Shown here: piece by piece, positions 14,996 to 25,839 of the stretch
Layout: each line of letters begins with the position of its first letter
Position numbering within the stretch: the first letter of the stretch is position 1
Assembly (NCBI GenBank): GCA_028532855.1
Contig: JAQQAL010000029.1
Span: 1-51,482, forward strand
DNA from: Candidatus Thalassospirochaeta sargassi
GTDB lineage: Bacteria > Spirochaetota > Spirochaetia > UBA9216
Reading direction: 5' to 3'
DNA: 51,482 nucleotides
Translations under genes and position numbers: made by a program
The notes under the pieces: generated by a model
Told to the model about the DNA's origin: nothing
What the model saw: the letters and a program-made list of their open reading frames with translations, nothing else
Database searches by the model: none

Positions 14996-17156
14996 GAGCC
15001 TCCCGAATTAAGAGATTTTTAACGTCATTAGAGGTCCGGCAATTCAGCAGCTTATCAGTAATGCCCTTCTTATTAAGAATAGTGCTAACCGAGGATAAAA
15101 ACTGAATATGTGGTCCGGCTGTATTTGCAGGAGAAAGAGTCATGATAAAAATATTTGACGGTTTTCCGTCAAGAGATTGGAAATCAAGTCCGTCTTTTTT
15201 TAACCCGATAGCTGAAACAAGCTGCTTCACACCTTCGGATTTACCGTGAGGTATAGCAATTCCATTCTGCATTCCGGTACTCATTGAGGCTTCCCGCTCT
15301 TTTACAGCTCTAAGACATTCATCATAGTCATCAAGCTGGCCGGCCTTATTCAGCATGCCGAGCATCTCTTCAATAACTTCTTCTTTGGTATTTGCCTTCA
15401 GATTAACAGCTATACAGTTCTCATTGAGGTTCTTGAAATAATCCTCATTAACCCGGGCCTTTTCATCTCCGGAAAGTTCCTTCAGGCCTTCTTTCAAAAC
15501 TTCAGGCTTTGCAAGATCCTTAAGACGATTGATTGTATCGTTCATCCCCAGCAGAGACTCATACACGATGGTTTTAACATAATGAACGTCGACAGGATCC
15601 GAAACAATTTCAATGTTCTTTGCATATTCATGAAAGGTCAAAAATACATCTTCTTTTCGGACCTGTGAAACTGAATGGTCTCCGACATCCAGCTCATGAA
15701 CGTAAAAACCCTCACCTCTTAAGGAGCCGACAACCTTGGCCAAAGCCATCTGTGTCATTTCCCTCGAAGGAAAATCGAAGTTAGTACTTACCGTATCAGA
15801 ACCCTTCATTTCAGTTCGAGTACCCATTTTCCCATTTTTCAAAAGTGCAGTTAACAACGGAGGAGGCAGGAGGGTAGTCAATAGGGTCATAAAAACAGCA
15901 ACTCCGAATAGGCTGTCGCTGAGAATACCGTTGGCAATACCAATTCCGGCAATGATCAGTGCAACCTCCCCGCGGGGAACCATTCCGACCCCAATTCTCA
16001 ATGCGCCGCGAATATTAAAGTTAAGAAACAACGAGGGAGCTCCGCATCCGACTATTTTCGCAATTATCCCCAGAACAGAGAATAGCAATCCACCCATTAA
16101 GACTTTCGGATCAAGAAATTCATTCACATTGACGAGCATTCCCATGACGCAGAAAAACACGGGCACAAAAAACTCTTCGATAGGATGAAGTTTATCCTGA
16201 ATGACAAAACTGAGGTCGGTCCTGGATAACGACAGCCCCATAACATAGGCTCCGATAATCATAGCTAACCCTGCTTTTTCAAAAATACCTGAGAGCAGCA
16301 ATGCCAGTCCCAGGCTCATAACAGCTATTGTGGTTTCAGAGTGAAAAATCTTAAGTGTGTTCCCAATCTTGCGGGCAAAGAAAAGCCCCACTGCCGTGAA
16401 ACCCAGCCATACACCTACAGCCTTCAGGGCAATAGCGCCGATAGCGCCCCAGTCGACACTTCCGCCAGCGCCGCCGGAAAGGACTGAAATAATGCCAAGG
16501 ACAATAGCAAGAATGATAATTCCAAGCACATCATCAATTACCGCGGCGGCAAGGATGGTTACACCCTCGGGCGAATCCATCTTTCGCTGTTCCGAAAGAA
16601 TCCGCGCCGTAATACCTACCGAGGTGGCAATAGAGAGAACACCCATAAACAAATTCACGGGAGACGTTATCGTCATTCCGGTAATCAGGCTTCCTGCCCA
16701 GGCTCCGGACACAAATGAAATAATAACCCCGGTTATACCTATTACTGCACCCTTCACTGAAAACTGCAGAAAGAGGGCAAGGTCCGTCTCAAGACCGGAG
16801 AGAAACAGCAGGATGATAGATGCAATGGTTGCAATTCCATAGAGCTCAGGCGATACGGAAAAACCTTCCGCAAGGGGAAACAAACCATGGGCGAACCCCG
16901 GAATAGCTATACTGCCTAGCACATAGGGGCCGATGACAATCCCCATCAGCAGCTCTCCCAAAACGGATGGCATTTTGATCTTTTTCATAACAGTGCCGCC
17001 CAGCTTTGCTGCAAAAAGAATTATTCCTATTTCAAAAACCAGTTCGGTCATCCGTTCCGTCAAACTCTCTTCTCCACTGCCCTCTGCAAACAGGGGTGAG
17101 GCCATCAATATCATAAAAATCAGTAAAGTGAGTATTTTCTTCAAATGTTTTTTCAT
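14982..17156 (-). CDS. Na+/H+ antiporter (CPA2 type) fused to PTS EIIA domain
   Basis: 724 residues. A cleavable N-terminal signal (about residues 1-24, ending SPLFA) precedes about 12 membrane helices of the NapA/KefB-like cation:proton antiporter family, with LLFLSGLETDL, the ion-site pattern AAAVIDDVLGI and MVPRGEVALIIAGIG. A cytosolic linker follows. The last ~150 residues are a fructose-type PTS EIIA domain with the phospho-acceptor His637 in GIAIPHGKSEG. Such fusions are known and suggest that sugar-PTS phosphorylation tunes ion exchange. It is the first gene of a unit with the AlbA_2 membrane protein, whose start overlaps its stop. The ion specificity is not readable from sequence. Confidence 0.93.
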   Translation of the reverse strand: MKKHLKKILTLLIFMILMASPLFAEGSGEESLTERMTELVFEIGIILFAAKLGGTVMKKIKMPSVLGELLMGIVIGPYVLGSIAIPGFAHGLFPLAEGFSVSPELYGIATIASIILLFLSGLETDLALFLQFSVKGAVIGITGVIISFVSGAWAGSLITGMTITSPVNLFMGVLSIATSVGITARILSEQRKMDSPEGVTILAAAVIDDVLGIIILAIVLGIISVLSGGAGGSVDWGAIGAIALKAVGVWLGFTAVGLFFARKIGNTLKIFHSETTIAVMSLGLALLLSGIFEKAGLAMIIGAYVMGLSLSRTDLSFVIQDKLHPIEEFFVPVFFCVMGMLVNVNEFLDPKVLMGGLLFSVLGIIAKIVGCGAPSLFLNFNIRGALRIGVGMVPRGEVALIIAGIGIANGILSDSLFGVAVFMTLLTTLLPPPLLTALLKNGKMGTRTEMKGSDTVSTNFDFPSREMTQMALAKVVGSLRGEGFYVHELDVGDHSVSQVRKEDVFLTFHEYAKNIEIVSDPVDVHYVKTIVYESLLGMNDTINRLKDLAKPEVLKEGLKELSGDEKARVNEDYFKNLNENCIAVNLKANTKEEVIEEMLGMLNKAGQLDDYDECLRAVKEREASMSTGMQNGIAIPHGKSEGVKQLVSAIGLKKDGLDFQSLDGKPSNIFIMTLSPANTAGPHIQFLSSVSTILNKKGITDKLLNCRTSNDVKNLLIREAHENR

Positions 17157-17270
17157 TAGATGTCCTGATAAAGTTGATTACATTTATTAAATATTATTTA
17201 AAGAAAAATTCCAATCCGAATCGGCAAAACATAATATAAAAACTGTAGAAATGAGTGACAGAGAAGGACT

Positions 17271-17639
17271 TTAGTGGTCAATAACCCGAATATTTCTTAC
17301 GCTTTGAAGCATATCAAGATTATAGCAGCGCTTGAAAACTTCTTTACCATCATGAAATTCCTGCACCAGCATATACTCAGAACCGGCTGGCAATTGAAGA
17401 AGTTCTAAACGATTAAGCTTCTGTCGGAGTCTTCTGTTTTTAATCACTTTTTTCATGGAATGCTTTCTGCCGGTGTTCCAGTCCAGATATGCGTCATCTT
17501 CCGATCGGCTGCCAAAAGAAAGAATCTTCCAGCTTATATCAACCTGCACACCGGTTTCATTAACTACTTCATGATGAAGAAGATCAACGGCAAGCTTCAT
17601 TCCCGGAACTATCTCAATGTCATTCCAATATAATCCCAT
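17271..17639 (-). CDS. Hypothetical protein (122 aa)
   Basis: A small soluble protein I cannot place. It begins MGLYWNDIEIVPGMKLAVDLL, has a basic middle (HSMKKVIKNRRLRQKLNRLE) and ends with VRNIRVIDH. There is no signal peptide, no membrane segment and no Cys cluster. The frame is continuous, and codon use looks like its neighbours. No good ribosome site is visible before ATG 17639. It stands between the antiporter gene (same strand, upstream at 17156) and the divergent lysR. A real gene is likely, because the coding stretch is free of stops and has a normal composition, but function is unknown. Confidence 0.55.
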   Translation of the reverse strand: MGLYWNDIEIVPGMKLAVDLLHHEVVNETGVQVDISWKILSFGSRSEDDAYLDWNTGRKHSMKKVIKNRRLRQKLNRLELLQLPAGSEYMLVQEFHDGKEVFKRCYNLDMLQSVRNIRVIDH

Positions 17640-17759
17640 TGGTGTATTATATCAGCTCAGCCTATTTGGGAAAGACTATTGTCGCAATAATTGAAACAGC
17701 AACCCAGAACATAGCATTAGTAAATTTACATTATCTGCATTATAGGTTAAGCTTCAATT

Positions 17760-18704
17760 ATGTTGCATAATTTAGACAGGCTAAAAACCTTCTACCATAT
17801 ATACTCCGGTAAAAGTATAGTTGCGGCGGCCGAAAGATTACATGTAAGCCAGTCAGCAGTCAGCCAAAGTCTTCAGAAGCTTGAAGAAGAGATTAAAACC
17901 CCGCTGTTCATAAGACTGCATAAAAAAATAATTCCAACAGCTGCTGGTGAAAAGCTCTTCAGTATTGTTGAATCTTTTATGTCTGATCTCGACACCTGCC
18001 TTAACGAGCTGGAACATTCAAAAGAGGTCCCCTCGGGAATTTTGCGCATAGGGTCACCACCAGAATTCGGCAAGACGTATTTATCACTTATTACCGCGCA
18101 GTTTATGTCCCAATATCCTGAGGTTACATTCAGTCTCGAGCTTGGACATCCGGGGAAACTGCTGCCTATGCTGAGGGAGGGAAAGATTGACTTCATACTG
18201 TTGGATGAGTTCCTGGCAAAAAAGCCCTACAGCGGTAATCTGGACATTTTTCATTTTATGCCGGTAGCACATGAGGGCATTATCCTTACCTGCTCGAAAG
18301 AGTATTATGATAAACATATCAAGGATGATTTATCATTCAGCTCACTCTCTAAACAGGATTACATAAGCTATACAGCGGATAATCTGGTTGTGAACAGCTG
18401 GTTTAAACACCATTTTTCAAAATCGGCTGCAAAATTTCATTATGTAATGACTGTTAATGATCATGAGGCTGTTGTTGCTGCGGTTCTTAATCATATTGGA
18501 TTGGGGGTTGTTTCATCACACCTTGTCAGAAAGGAATTGGAAAGCGGAAGGATGATCAAAATAGCGGCGCCCGACACTGAGATAATAAACACAATCTCAC
18601 TTGTACAGCTGCTGGATAAAATTCCGACAATAGCGGAAAAACTATTCGCTAAGTTTCTGATAGACAAAATTCTGTCTATATCAGATGAGTATGACCAGAA
18701 ATAG
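17760..18704 (+). CDS. LysR-family transcriptional regulator
   Basis: 314 residues, full length for the family. The N-terminal winged helix is clear: LDRLKTFYHIYSGKSIVAAAERLHVSQSAVSQSLQKLEEE, followed by a type 2 periplasmic-binding-like effector domain (ILRIGSPPEFGKTYLS, then LPMLREGKIDFILLDEF). It likely acts as a tetramer that responds to a small ligand. The adenosyltransferase gene follows 24 bases later on the same strand, so the two may share a transcript, but LysR proteins usually control a divergent gene, and here that is the small orphan at 17271. The ligand is unknown. Confidence 0.93.
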   Translation: MLHNLDRLKTFYHIYSGKSIVAAAERLHVSQSAVSQSLQKLEEEIKTPLFIRLHKKIIPTAAGEKLFSIVESFMSDLDTCLNELEHSKEVPSGILRIGSPPEFGKTYLSLITAQFMSQYPEVTFSLELGHPGKLLPMLREGKIDFILLDEFLAKKPYSGNLDIFHFMPVAHEGIILTCSKEYYDKHIKDDLSFSSLSKQDYISYTADNLVVNSWFKHHFSKSAAKFHYVMTVNDHEAVVAAVLNHIGLGVVSSHLVRKELESGRMIKIAAPDTEIINTISLVQLLDKIPTIAEKLFAKFLIDKILSISDEYDQK

Positions 18705-18728
18705 AACACAAAAGACGGAGAACAGATA

Positions 18729-19331
18729 ATGAAGAACCAACCCGAGAATGTGGAACAGTTGAAAACTGAACATGAAAAAAAGATTAAAAACGCAGATATA
18801 GACAGGGGTGTTGTCATTGTAAACACCGGCGACGGAAAGGGCAAATCAACAGCGGCCTTCGGAACCGCTTTTCGCGCCGTCGGCTACGGCATGAAAGTAG
18901 GAATAGTTCAATTTATAAAGGGAAAATGGAAAACAGGCGAGCAGCAGATCTTTGCCGGGCTGCCCCAGATAACCCATGTTATTTCCGGAGAGGGATTCAC
19001 CTGGAATAGTGAAGACAATACAAAAGATATTGAAGCAGCCCGTAAAGGCTGGGAATTTGCACTGGGCATGATTGAAGAAGCACGTGATGACGAGGATTCA
19101 TACCAGCTAATTGTTCTTGATGAAATCAACATAGCGATGGACAAAGATTTTATCCCTGCAGCATCGGTGGTTGAGGCGATAAAAGCAAAACCTGAGCATC
19201 TAAGTATTATTCTTACAGGACGTAATGCGCCGCCGGAGATTATTGAAGCTGCCGATACCGTAACTGAAATGAAACCAATAAAACATGCTTTTGAGGGTGG
19301 AATAAAAGCGCGTAAGGGCATTGAATTCTAA
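18729..19331 (+). CDS. cobO: Cob(I)alamin adenosyltransferase, CobO/BtuR type
   Basis: 200 residues. The P-loop TGDGKGKST (residues 33-41) is the CobO/CobA-type Walker A, followed by VGIVQFIKGKWKTGEQQ, then LIVLDEINIAMD (the Walker B region) and ILTGRNAPPEIIEAADTVTEM near the end, all typical. It transfers the adenosyl group of ATP to Co(I) corrinoids, making adenosylcobalamin in the cytosol. The N-terminal ~25 residues are a charged helical lead. The start at 18729 is backed by GGAGA eight bases upstream. No other cobalamin genes are nearby, so it may serve salvage for B12-dependent enzymes encoded elsewhere. Confidence 0.95.
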   Translation: MKNQPENVEQLKTEHEKKIKNADIDRGVVIVNTGDGKGKSTAAFGTAFRAVGYGMKVGIVQFIKGKWKTGEQQIFAGLPQITHVISGEGFTWNSEDNTKDIEAARKGWEFALGMIEEARDDEDSYQLIVLDEINIAMDKDFIPAASVVEAIKAKPEHLSIILTGRNAPPEIIEAADTVTEMKPIKHAFEGGIKARKGIEF

Positions 19332-19338
19332 ATAAAAA

Positions 19339-19368
19339 TGCGGAGCATGCAAACCGGCATACTCCGCA
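19339..19368 (-). terminator. Terminator between convergent cobO and lipoprotein genes
   Basis: TGCGGAG (19339-19345) pairs with CTCCGCA (19362-19368), with an inner CATGC/GCAT extension. On the minus strand it is followed by ATTTTTATTT, so it terminates the lipoprotein gene. It may also act weakly on cobO. Confidence 0.75.
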
Positions 19369-19391
19369 AGACATCAGGTTGGCTGTCGAGA

Positions 19392-19877
19392 TTAGATTTT
19401 TGACAGCGCCTCGATCACCTCGGGCAGCATATCCGCTACCGACATTTCGCCGGGGCGTCCGCCCTCAGGAGGCTTTTCGCCCTCGGGGGGTCTGTCACCC
19501 ATAGGCGGTCTCGGAATATACTTATTCTGACCTTCCGTAAGTTCTGCTGATATCCTTTTAACGAATTTCTGTGAATCCGTCTTTGGATCATTCTCTACAG
19601 CCGCCAGCCATTCTTTAAGTATTGGTATAATAGCACCGGCCTGTCTCCGGCTTAATACCTCGATATCATTACCCTGAACATCGCCGGAAAGACTCTTAAG
19701 TTTTACCAGGGTGAGTACATCTTCGGAAGGCTGCGGCATACTCTGTTCCTGGCCTCGATCCCTGGCAGGCGCCTTGTTGCCAGGTCGCGAATCTGCTGCG
19801 TTGTCCTCTGATGCACAAGAAAACAGAACCAAATTAAAAATGATGACTGATACTATGAGTTTAAGCTTTTTTGACAT
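19392..19877 (-). CDS. Pro/Gly-rich putative lipoprotein
   Basis: 161 residues. An N-terminal hydrophobic signal ends in LFSC with Cys21 as the lipobox residue. The mature part has a central segment (VKLKSLSGDVQGNDIEVLSRRQAGAIIPILKEWL) and then a low-complexity stretch of repeated PPEGxKPPEGGRP units before an amphipathic tail (VADMLPEVIEALSKI). The function is unknown. Similar Pro/Gly-rich low-complexity sequence is found in the Tat-exported flavoprotein at 26855-28639, also an envelope protein. The ribosome site (AAGGAGTAG) precedes ATG 19877. It is a monocistronic unit with its own terminator. Confidence 0.75.
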   Translation of the reverse strand: MSKKLKLIVSVIIFNLVLFSCASEDNAADSRPGNKAPARDRGQEQSMPQPSEDVLTLVKLKSLSGDVQGNDIEVLSRRQAGAIIPILKEWLAAVENDPKTDSQKFVKRISAELTEGQNKYIPRPPMGDRPPEGEKPPEGGRPGEMSVADMLPEVIEALSKI

Positions 19878-20023
19878 TTCTACTCCTTATTCGGGGTTTG
19901 GATTTGCACAGCGGTCATCCGTCGTGCGGCCCCTTTGTATAGAACATACCCCCTGTATAAGAAGGAATTGTTAAGAGGACGTAAACACTTGGTAAACAAA
20001 GCAATTCCTGATAGTATCTGCCC

Positions 20024-20860
20024 ATGGTAATAATTTATGCTCTGCTCTCTGCCGCATCCTATGGAGCGGGTGATTTTCTGGGCGGTTTCTCTTCAAGAAA
20101 AAACCCGACCTCAGTTACTGTAGCCTGGTCTCAGGCTGCGGGACTCATTACGGTATTAATAGCCGCCCCCCTCCTCAGCGCCCGGGCAGTTGCCGCTCCT
20201 GATATCCTCTGGGGGATGGCCGGCGGTATTTCAGGAGCGATAGGCGTATTAATCCTGTTTCACGGTTTATCCTCAGCTATAGTTTCAATTGTTTCACCAT
20301 TGTCGGCTCTCATGGGTGCAGCATTCCCTGTATTCTTCGGTCTGCTTATAGGCGAAAGGCCGTCGCTGCTTACCTGGGCGGGAGTTGCTCTTTCTCTGCC
20401 GGCTATTATGTTCCTGTCATGGGAACGCGGCGACAAGGTTGCTCATGTTTCACGATCCGTACGTCTGGGAATAATGTCCGGGTTGTTTTTCGGTGGATTT
20501 TTTATTCTCATCTCCCGTACCTCAGATGGTTCAGGACTCTGGCCGCTTGCCGCAGCCCGTGCGACAACAGTGCCCCTGTTCCTGCTGATATCAATAGCCC
20601 GCAAGTCCAAAATCAGGCTGCAGCCCGGAACCAGGAGAGTAACCTTTTTAAGCGGCGCGACCGATATGGCAGCCAATGTCTTTTATCTGCTTGCCGCACG
20701 TACAGGTTACCTGATTATTGCGGTGGTACTAACCGCCCTCTACCCGGCACCTACTGTCATACTTCAGAAGATTTTTCTGCATGAAAAACTGACACCCACG
20801 CGAATCATCGGTTTAATCCTGTCTATAGCCGGTGCGGCTCTCATCAGTGTCGGGGGATAA
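20024..20860 (+). CDS. DMT/EamA-family membrane transporter
   Basis: 278 residues and about ten transmembrane helices arranged as two EamA repeats. The first opens IYALLSAASYGAGDFLGGF, and the second ends TALYPAPTVILQKIFLHEKLTPTRIIGLILSIAGAALIS, with the family's conserved L-hinge and ExL region. Members export or import small metabolites by an unknown or varied route; no substrate is evident here. The start at 20024 has no good ribosome site, and the upstream sequence has no better in-frame start. It is monocistronic, with convergent icd on its right and a bidirectional terminator between them. Confidence 0.88.
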   Translation: MVIIYALLSAASYGAGDFLGGFSSRKNPTSVTVAWSQAAGLITVLIAAPLLSARAVAAPDILWGMAGGISGAIGVLILFHGLSSAIVSIVSPLSALMGAAFPVFFGLLIGERPSLLTWAGVALSLPAIMFLSWERGDKVAHVSRSVRLGIMSGLFFGGFFILISRTSDGSGLWPLAAARATTVPLFLLISIARKSKIRLQPGTRRVTFLSGATDMAANVFYLLAARTGYLIIAVVLTALYPAPTVILQKIFLHEKLTPTRIIGLILSIAGAALISVGG

Positions 20861-20929
20861 ACAAAAACCATAAATCTTTGACCTATAGATACATTACCAA
20901 TAGTATTGCAGTGGAGTATTCGCGAGAAC

Positions 20930-20956
20930 GAGCCCCCCACACTGTGAGGGAGGCTC
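20930..20956. terminator. Bidirectional terminator between DMT gene and icd
   Basis: GAGCC-CCCCA and TGAGGG-AGGCTC form a GC-rich stem with a short loop. The plus side is followed by an AT-rich tail (ATATTATTATTTT), and the minus side gives weaker T content. It separates two convergent genes. Confidence 0.7.
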
Positions 20957-20962
20957 ATATTA

Positions 20963-23197
<2,235 letters not shown>

Positions 23198-23249
23198 CTA
23201 TAAACCGGTATAAAATCCCATACTGAAGCAGAAACTGGCTACATACATT

Positions 23250-24419
23250 TCAGGTCTGATTGATTTCGCGAACCAGCTGTTTTGGTGTCATATCAAGTTC
23301 TTTTTTAATATAGGAATAAAAAGCTGACGAAGAACGAAAACCGCATTCAAAGGCTACAGCTATTATTGTGTAATCAGGATATCGATCGTTTTTCACCGCA
23401 TCCCTGTACTCCCTCAGTCTGTAATTATTAATAAAGGAGAAGAATCTTCTTCCAGATTCACGGTTAATTACTTCGGACAATCTGTGCCTGGTCTCACCGA
23501 ATTGTTCTGCAAGCATATCAAGAGTTAATTCTGAATCAAGATAAGGCTTTGTCTGTTCTAGATAAGAACAGAGAGCATTGTAAAGATCTCTGCTCTCATT
23601 ATCGCTGATACCCGATTTTTCATATTTCTGTCCTGATAGAGATTCCGTTTTGTCCGGTTTGTTCTTATCATCATAGTTTACAATGTTCTGATTCTCCGAA
23701 AAAATTGAAAAAAGAAACACAAATAAAACAGCCGGAAGACTCCGACCCACAGCGGCGGCAACCTGAGTAAACAGAAGGTCTTCAGGAAAAATCAGATAAA
23801 TCAGACTATTCAACAGGTATAGCCCTGTATACACTGCGACGAGAGTACCTAACCAGGAAAGAGTGTTTCGTCTGTTTATATCAGAAACCATGTCGGGCAG
23901 CTGTTTTTTATGCCGTCTGAGAATATTGATGATAATCAATAAATAAATAAGTCTTGAGAGATTGATGCTTAAATCCCAGTAAAACTTAAACGGGAAAAGC
24001 GGGGAAACCTTATGTTCAATTACAATACCGGTGTTAGAACCGAACGGAATTTCCGGATTAAGTGATGCCGGATCAATAAGCACATAGATAAACCATGTTG
24101 CGAAAGGAATCAGATGAAAAAAGGCTTCAGGTTTAAGCTTGAGATTTCCATTAAGCAAAACCCTCACATAAAAAAACAAAACAGGTCCCACCAGAAAATA
24201 GCTCAGCCGCGTAACCGGATAGATGAATTGCAATGCACTCATTGGAATTAGATGGGGTCGAAGCAGGTTATCAAAGATGTTGAGAAGAAAGACAAGTATA
24301 ACGGCAACACTGAAGCCGGCTTCCGGAGAATTTCTATTTTCTTTTCGGGTAAAATGCAGAATACCTGATACTGCCCAGGCGGTACCCATAGCGAGAATAA
24401 GCTCAAAATAGCGATACAT
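23250..24419 (-). CDS. Membrane-bound AraC-family regulator
   Basis: 389 residues from ATG 24419. A longer in-frame start (24653) would overlap the divergent gene and is rejected. The first ~245 residues form about seven transmembrane segments (such as YPVTRLSYFLVGPVLFFYVRVLL), a linker follows, and residues ~285-385 carry an AraC helix-turn-helix (LDMLAEQFGETRHRLSEVIN, then FECGFRSSSAFYSYIKKELDMTPKQLV). Such integral-membrane AraC proteins probably sense a signal at the membrane. TATAAT ends six bases before the ATG, hinting at a very short or absent leader. It is divergent from the lectin-like gene, a natural target. Confidence 0.9.
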   Translation of the reverse strand: MYRYFELILAMGTAWAVSGILHFTRKENRNSPEAGFSVAVILVFLLNIFDNLLRPHLIPMSALQFIYPVTRLSYFLVGPVLFFYVRVLLNGNLKLKPEAFFHLIPFATWFIYVLIDPASLNPEIPFGSNTGIVIEHKVSPLFPFKFYWDLSINLSRLIYLLIIINILRRHKKQLPDMVSDINRRNTLSWLGTLVAVYTGLYLLNSLIYLIFPEDLLFTQVAAAVGRSLPAVLFVFLFSIFSENQNIVNYDDKNKPDKTESLSGQKYEKSGISDNESRDLYNALCSYLEQTKPYLDSELTLDMLAEQFGETRHRLSEVINRESGRRFFSFINNYRLREYRDAVKNDRYPDYTIIAVAFECGFRSSSAFYSYIKKELDMTPKQLVREINQT

Positions 24420-24519
24420 GAAAATATTATACACTTTTTTTCCTTGCCGGTCGGCGGAGAAGATAAAAAAAGATAATAACCATATATTTAAGACATAAAA
24501 ACTCAAAACGGAGAACAAT

Positions 24520-25446
24520 ATGAACAGCAAATTAGTAACAGCTTTCATAATTCTGGCTATGGTGCTTACAAGTACAACGGTATTCGCAGGCGGAACACAG
24601 GAAGTAAAAGAGGTATCGAGCATAGCCGATGCAGCAATGGCTCTCGGTGTCACAGAAGATGAGCTTAGAAAAGCTTTAGGCGATCCAAATCAGGGTGGTC
24701 CCGATTTTGAAGCAGCTGCCGGAAAGCTTGGCGTATCAGCTGATAAACTGGAAAAACTTATGAAGCAGGTTGGTGCAGGGATGGAGGAATCAGTAGAAGT
24801 TGAACCTTACACCCTAACATTAAACGGTATTGACTTTGAGGTTATCTACGAGGTTTTCAGCTGGGAAGATCTTCCTGAAGACGTTGAATACGAACGTCAG
24901 GAAATTGTGAGCCTTACAGCCGAAGACGGCAGTATCCACTACTACGAGACTGTTTATGTTTCTACAGGAAACCTGAACTGGTATCAGGCAGCTTATCTTG
25001 CTCAGGAAGCAGGAGGATATCTTGCATGCCCCACAACTGATGAGGAAAACTCATTGTTATTCTCATTAGTCGACGACAAGAAATATTTCTGGGCATTTGA
25101 TGAAGAAGGCGAACATTACGGCATCAGCATAGGGCCCTTCCTCGGCGGATATCAGCCGGCTGGCTCGGTAGAACCAGATGGAGGCTGGAGATGGCTAAGC
25201 GGTGAAGACTGGAACTACTCAAACTGGGCGGTCAACCTTGACGACGGAGTTATCGACAAGGATCCCAGAGATAATACACAACCTAATGATTCAGGCGACG
25301 GACAGCCCATCATGGGATTCGGCGAGCTTAACGAACCAGTTCCAACATGGGGAGACTACATGGAAGCGGTAGGAACCTACGGACTGACCAGGTCGCCCGG
25401 CAGCTCGTTCGGCTTCATCATCGAATACGAATCCAACCCCATGTAA
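24520..25446 (+). CDS. Exported protein with C-type-lectin-like domain
   Basis: 308 residues. The signal peptide is cleaved after VFA (residue 23) before GGTQ, as in other exported proteins in this window. Residues ~24-90 are two short helical repeats (SIADAAMALGVTEDELRKAL, then EAAAGKLGVSADKLEKLM). The C-terminal ~180 residues match C-type-lectin-like folds in pattern: LNWYQAAYLAQEAGGYLACP, then EENSLLFSLVDD, GGYQ and WRWLSGEDWNYSNWA. Such domains bind carbohydrates or proteins at the surface. The start is supported by GGAGAAC upstream. It is divergent from a membrane AraC gene, and a strong terminator follows at 25472-25506. The ligand is unknown. Confidence 0.82.
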   Translation: MNSKLVTAFIILAMVLTSTTVFAGGTQEVKEVSSIADAAMALGVTEDELRKALGDPNQGGPDFEAAAGKLGVSADKLEKLMKQVGAGMEESVEVEPYTLTLNGIDFEVIYEVFSWEDLPEDVEYERQEIVSLTAEDGSIHYYETVYVSTGNLNWYQAAYLAQEAGGYLACPTTDEENSLLFSLVDDKKYFWAFDEEGEHYGISIGPFLGGYQPAGSVEPDGGWRWLSGEDWNYSNWAVNLDDGVIDKDPRDNTQPNDSGDGQPIMGFGELNEPVPTWGDYMEAVGTYGLTRSPGSSFGFIIEYESNPM

Positions 25447-25471
25447 CAGAAAACTTAACCAAACAAGACTG

Positions 25472-25506
25472 GGCTGTTCAGGAACTATTCCTGTTCAGCC
25501 TTTTTT
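25472..25506 (+). terminator. Rho-independent terminator of the lectin-like gene
   Basis: GGCTG-TT-CAGGAA (25472-25484) and TTCCTG-TT-CAGCC (25488-25500) form an 11-bp stem with a 2x2 internal mismatch and a three-base loop, followed by six T. Confidence 0.93.
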
Positions 25507-25610
25507 CGGTAACATACTCAACATATCTTACAATCTGAAAACTGCTGCTATGATAAACCTAACGCAGTAATTATCATTTCGGTGTCTTTTCTTCAGCACC
25601 CTGCAACTAA

Positions 25611-25647
25611 AAGGGGCCATTCTCAATTGGAAGGCCCCTTTTTTTGT
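25611..25647. terminator. Strong hairpin terminator downstream of tatA
   Basis: AAGGGGCC (25611-25618) pairs perfectly with GGCCCCTT (25633-25640). The plus side is followed by about seven T, and the minus side by TTTTAG, so it can end the tat operon read from the right. A plus-strand transcript ending here would start inside 25507-25610. Confidence 0.88.
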
Positions 25648-25671
25648 TGTTTTTGATAATTTGTACGAGGA

Positions 25672-25839
25672 TTAAATCTCTTTCTCTGCCGCGCTCTTGA
25701 AGTCACGCGCTTCTTTCATTCCCTGCTCAAACTCCAGTTTGGCCCTGCCAACATTCTTTGCAAACTTGGGAAGGGCAGATGCACCGAACAAAAGTACAAC
25801 TACTCCGCAGATTATCAGAACTTCAGTTGTTCCAATCAT
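25672..25839 (-). CDS. tatA: Sec-independent translocase protein TatA (55 aa)
   Basis: A 55-residue gene. The N-terminus is MIGTTEVLIICGVVVLLFGASALPKFAKNVGRAK, a single membrane helix, the FG hinge and an amphipathic helix, the exact TatA/E plan, followed by a short charged tail. It forms the pore-like oligomer that moves folded Tat substrates across the membrane. Its ATG (25839-25837) overlaps the tatB stop by four bases, so they are translationally coupled. It is the last gene of the six-gene flavoprotein/tat operon and is followed by the hairpin at 25611-25647. At 55 residues it is shorter than most TatA proteins. Confidence 0.93.
   Translation of the reverse strand: MIGTTEVLIICGVVVLLFGASALPKFAKNVGRAKLEFEQGMKEARDFKSAAEKEI

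Noticed and set aside
16357-16842. Long antisense frame (161 residues) opposite the antiporter gene
   Set aside because: Low-complexity Pro/Thr/Ile/Arg-rich composition is typical of the shadow of a membrane protein; no start signal.
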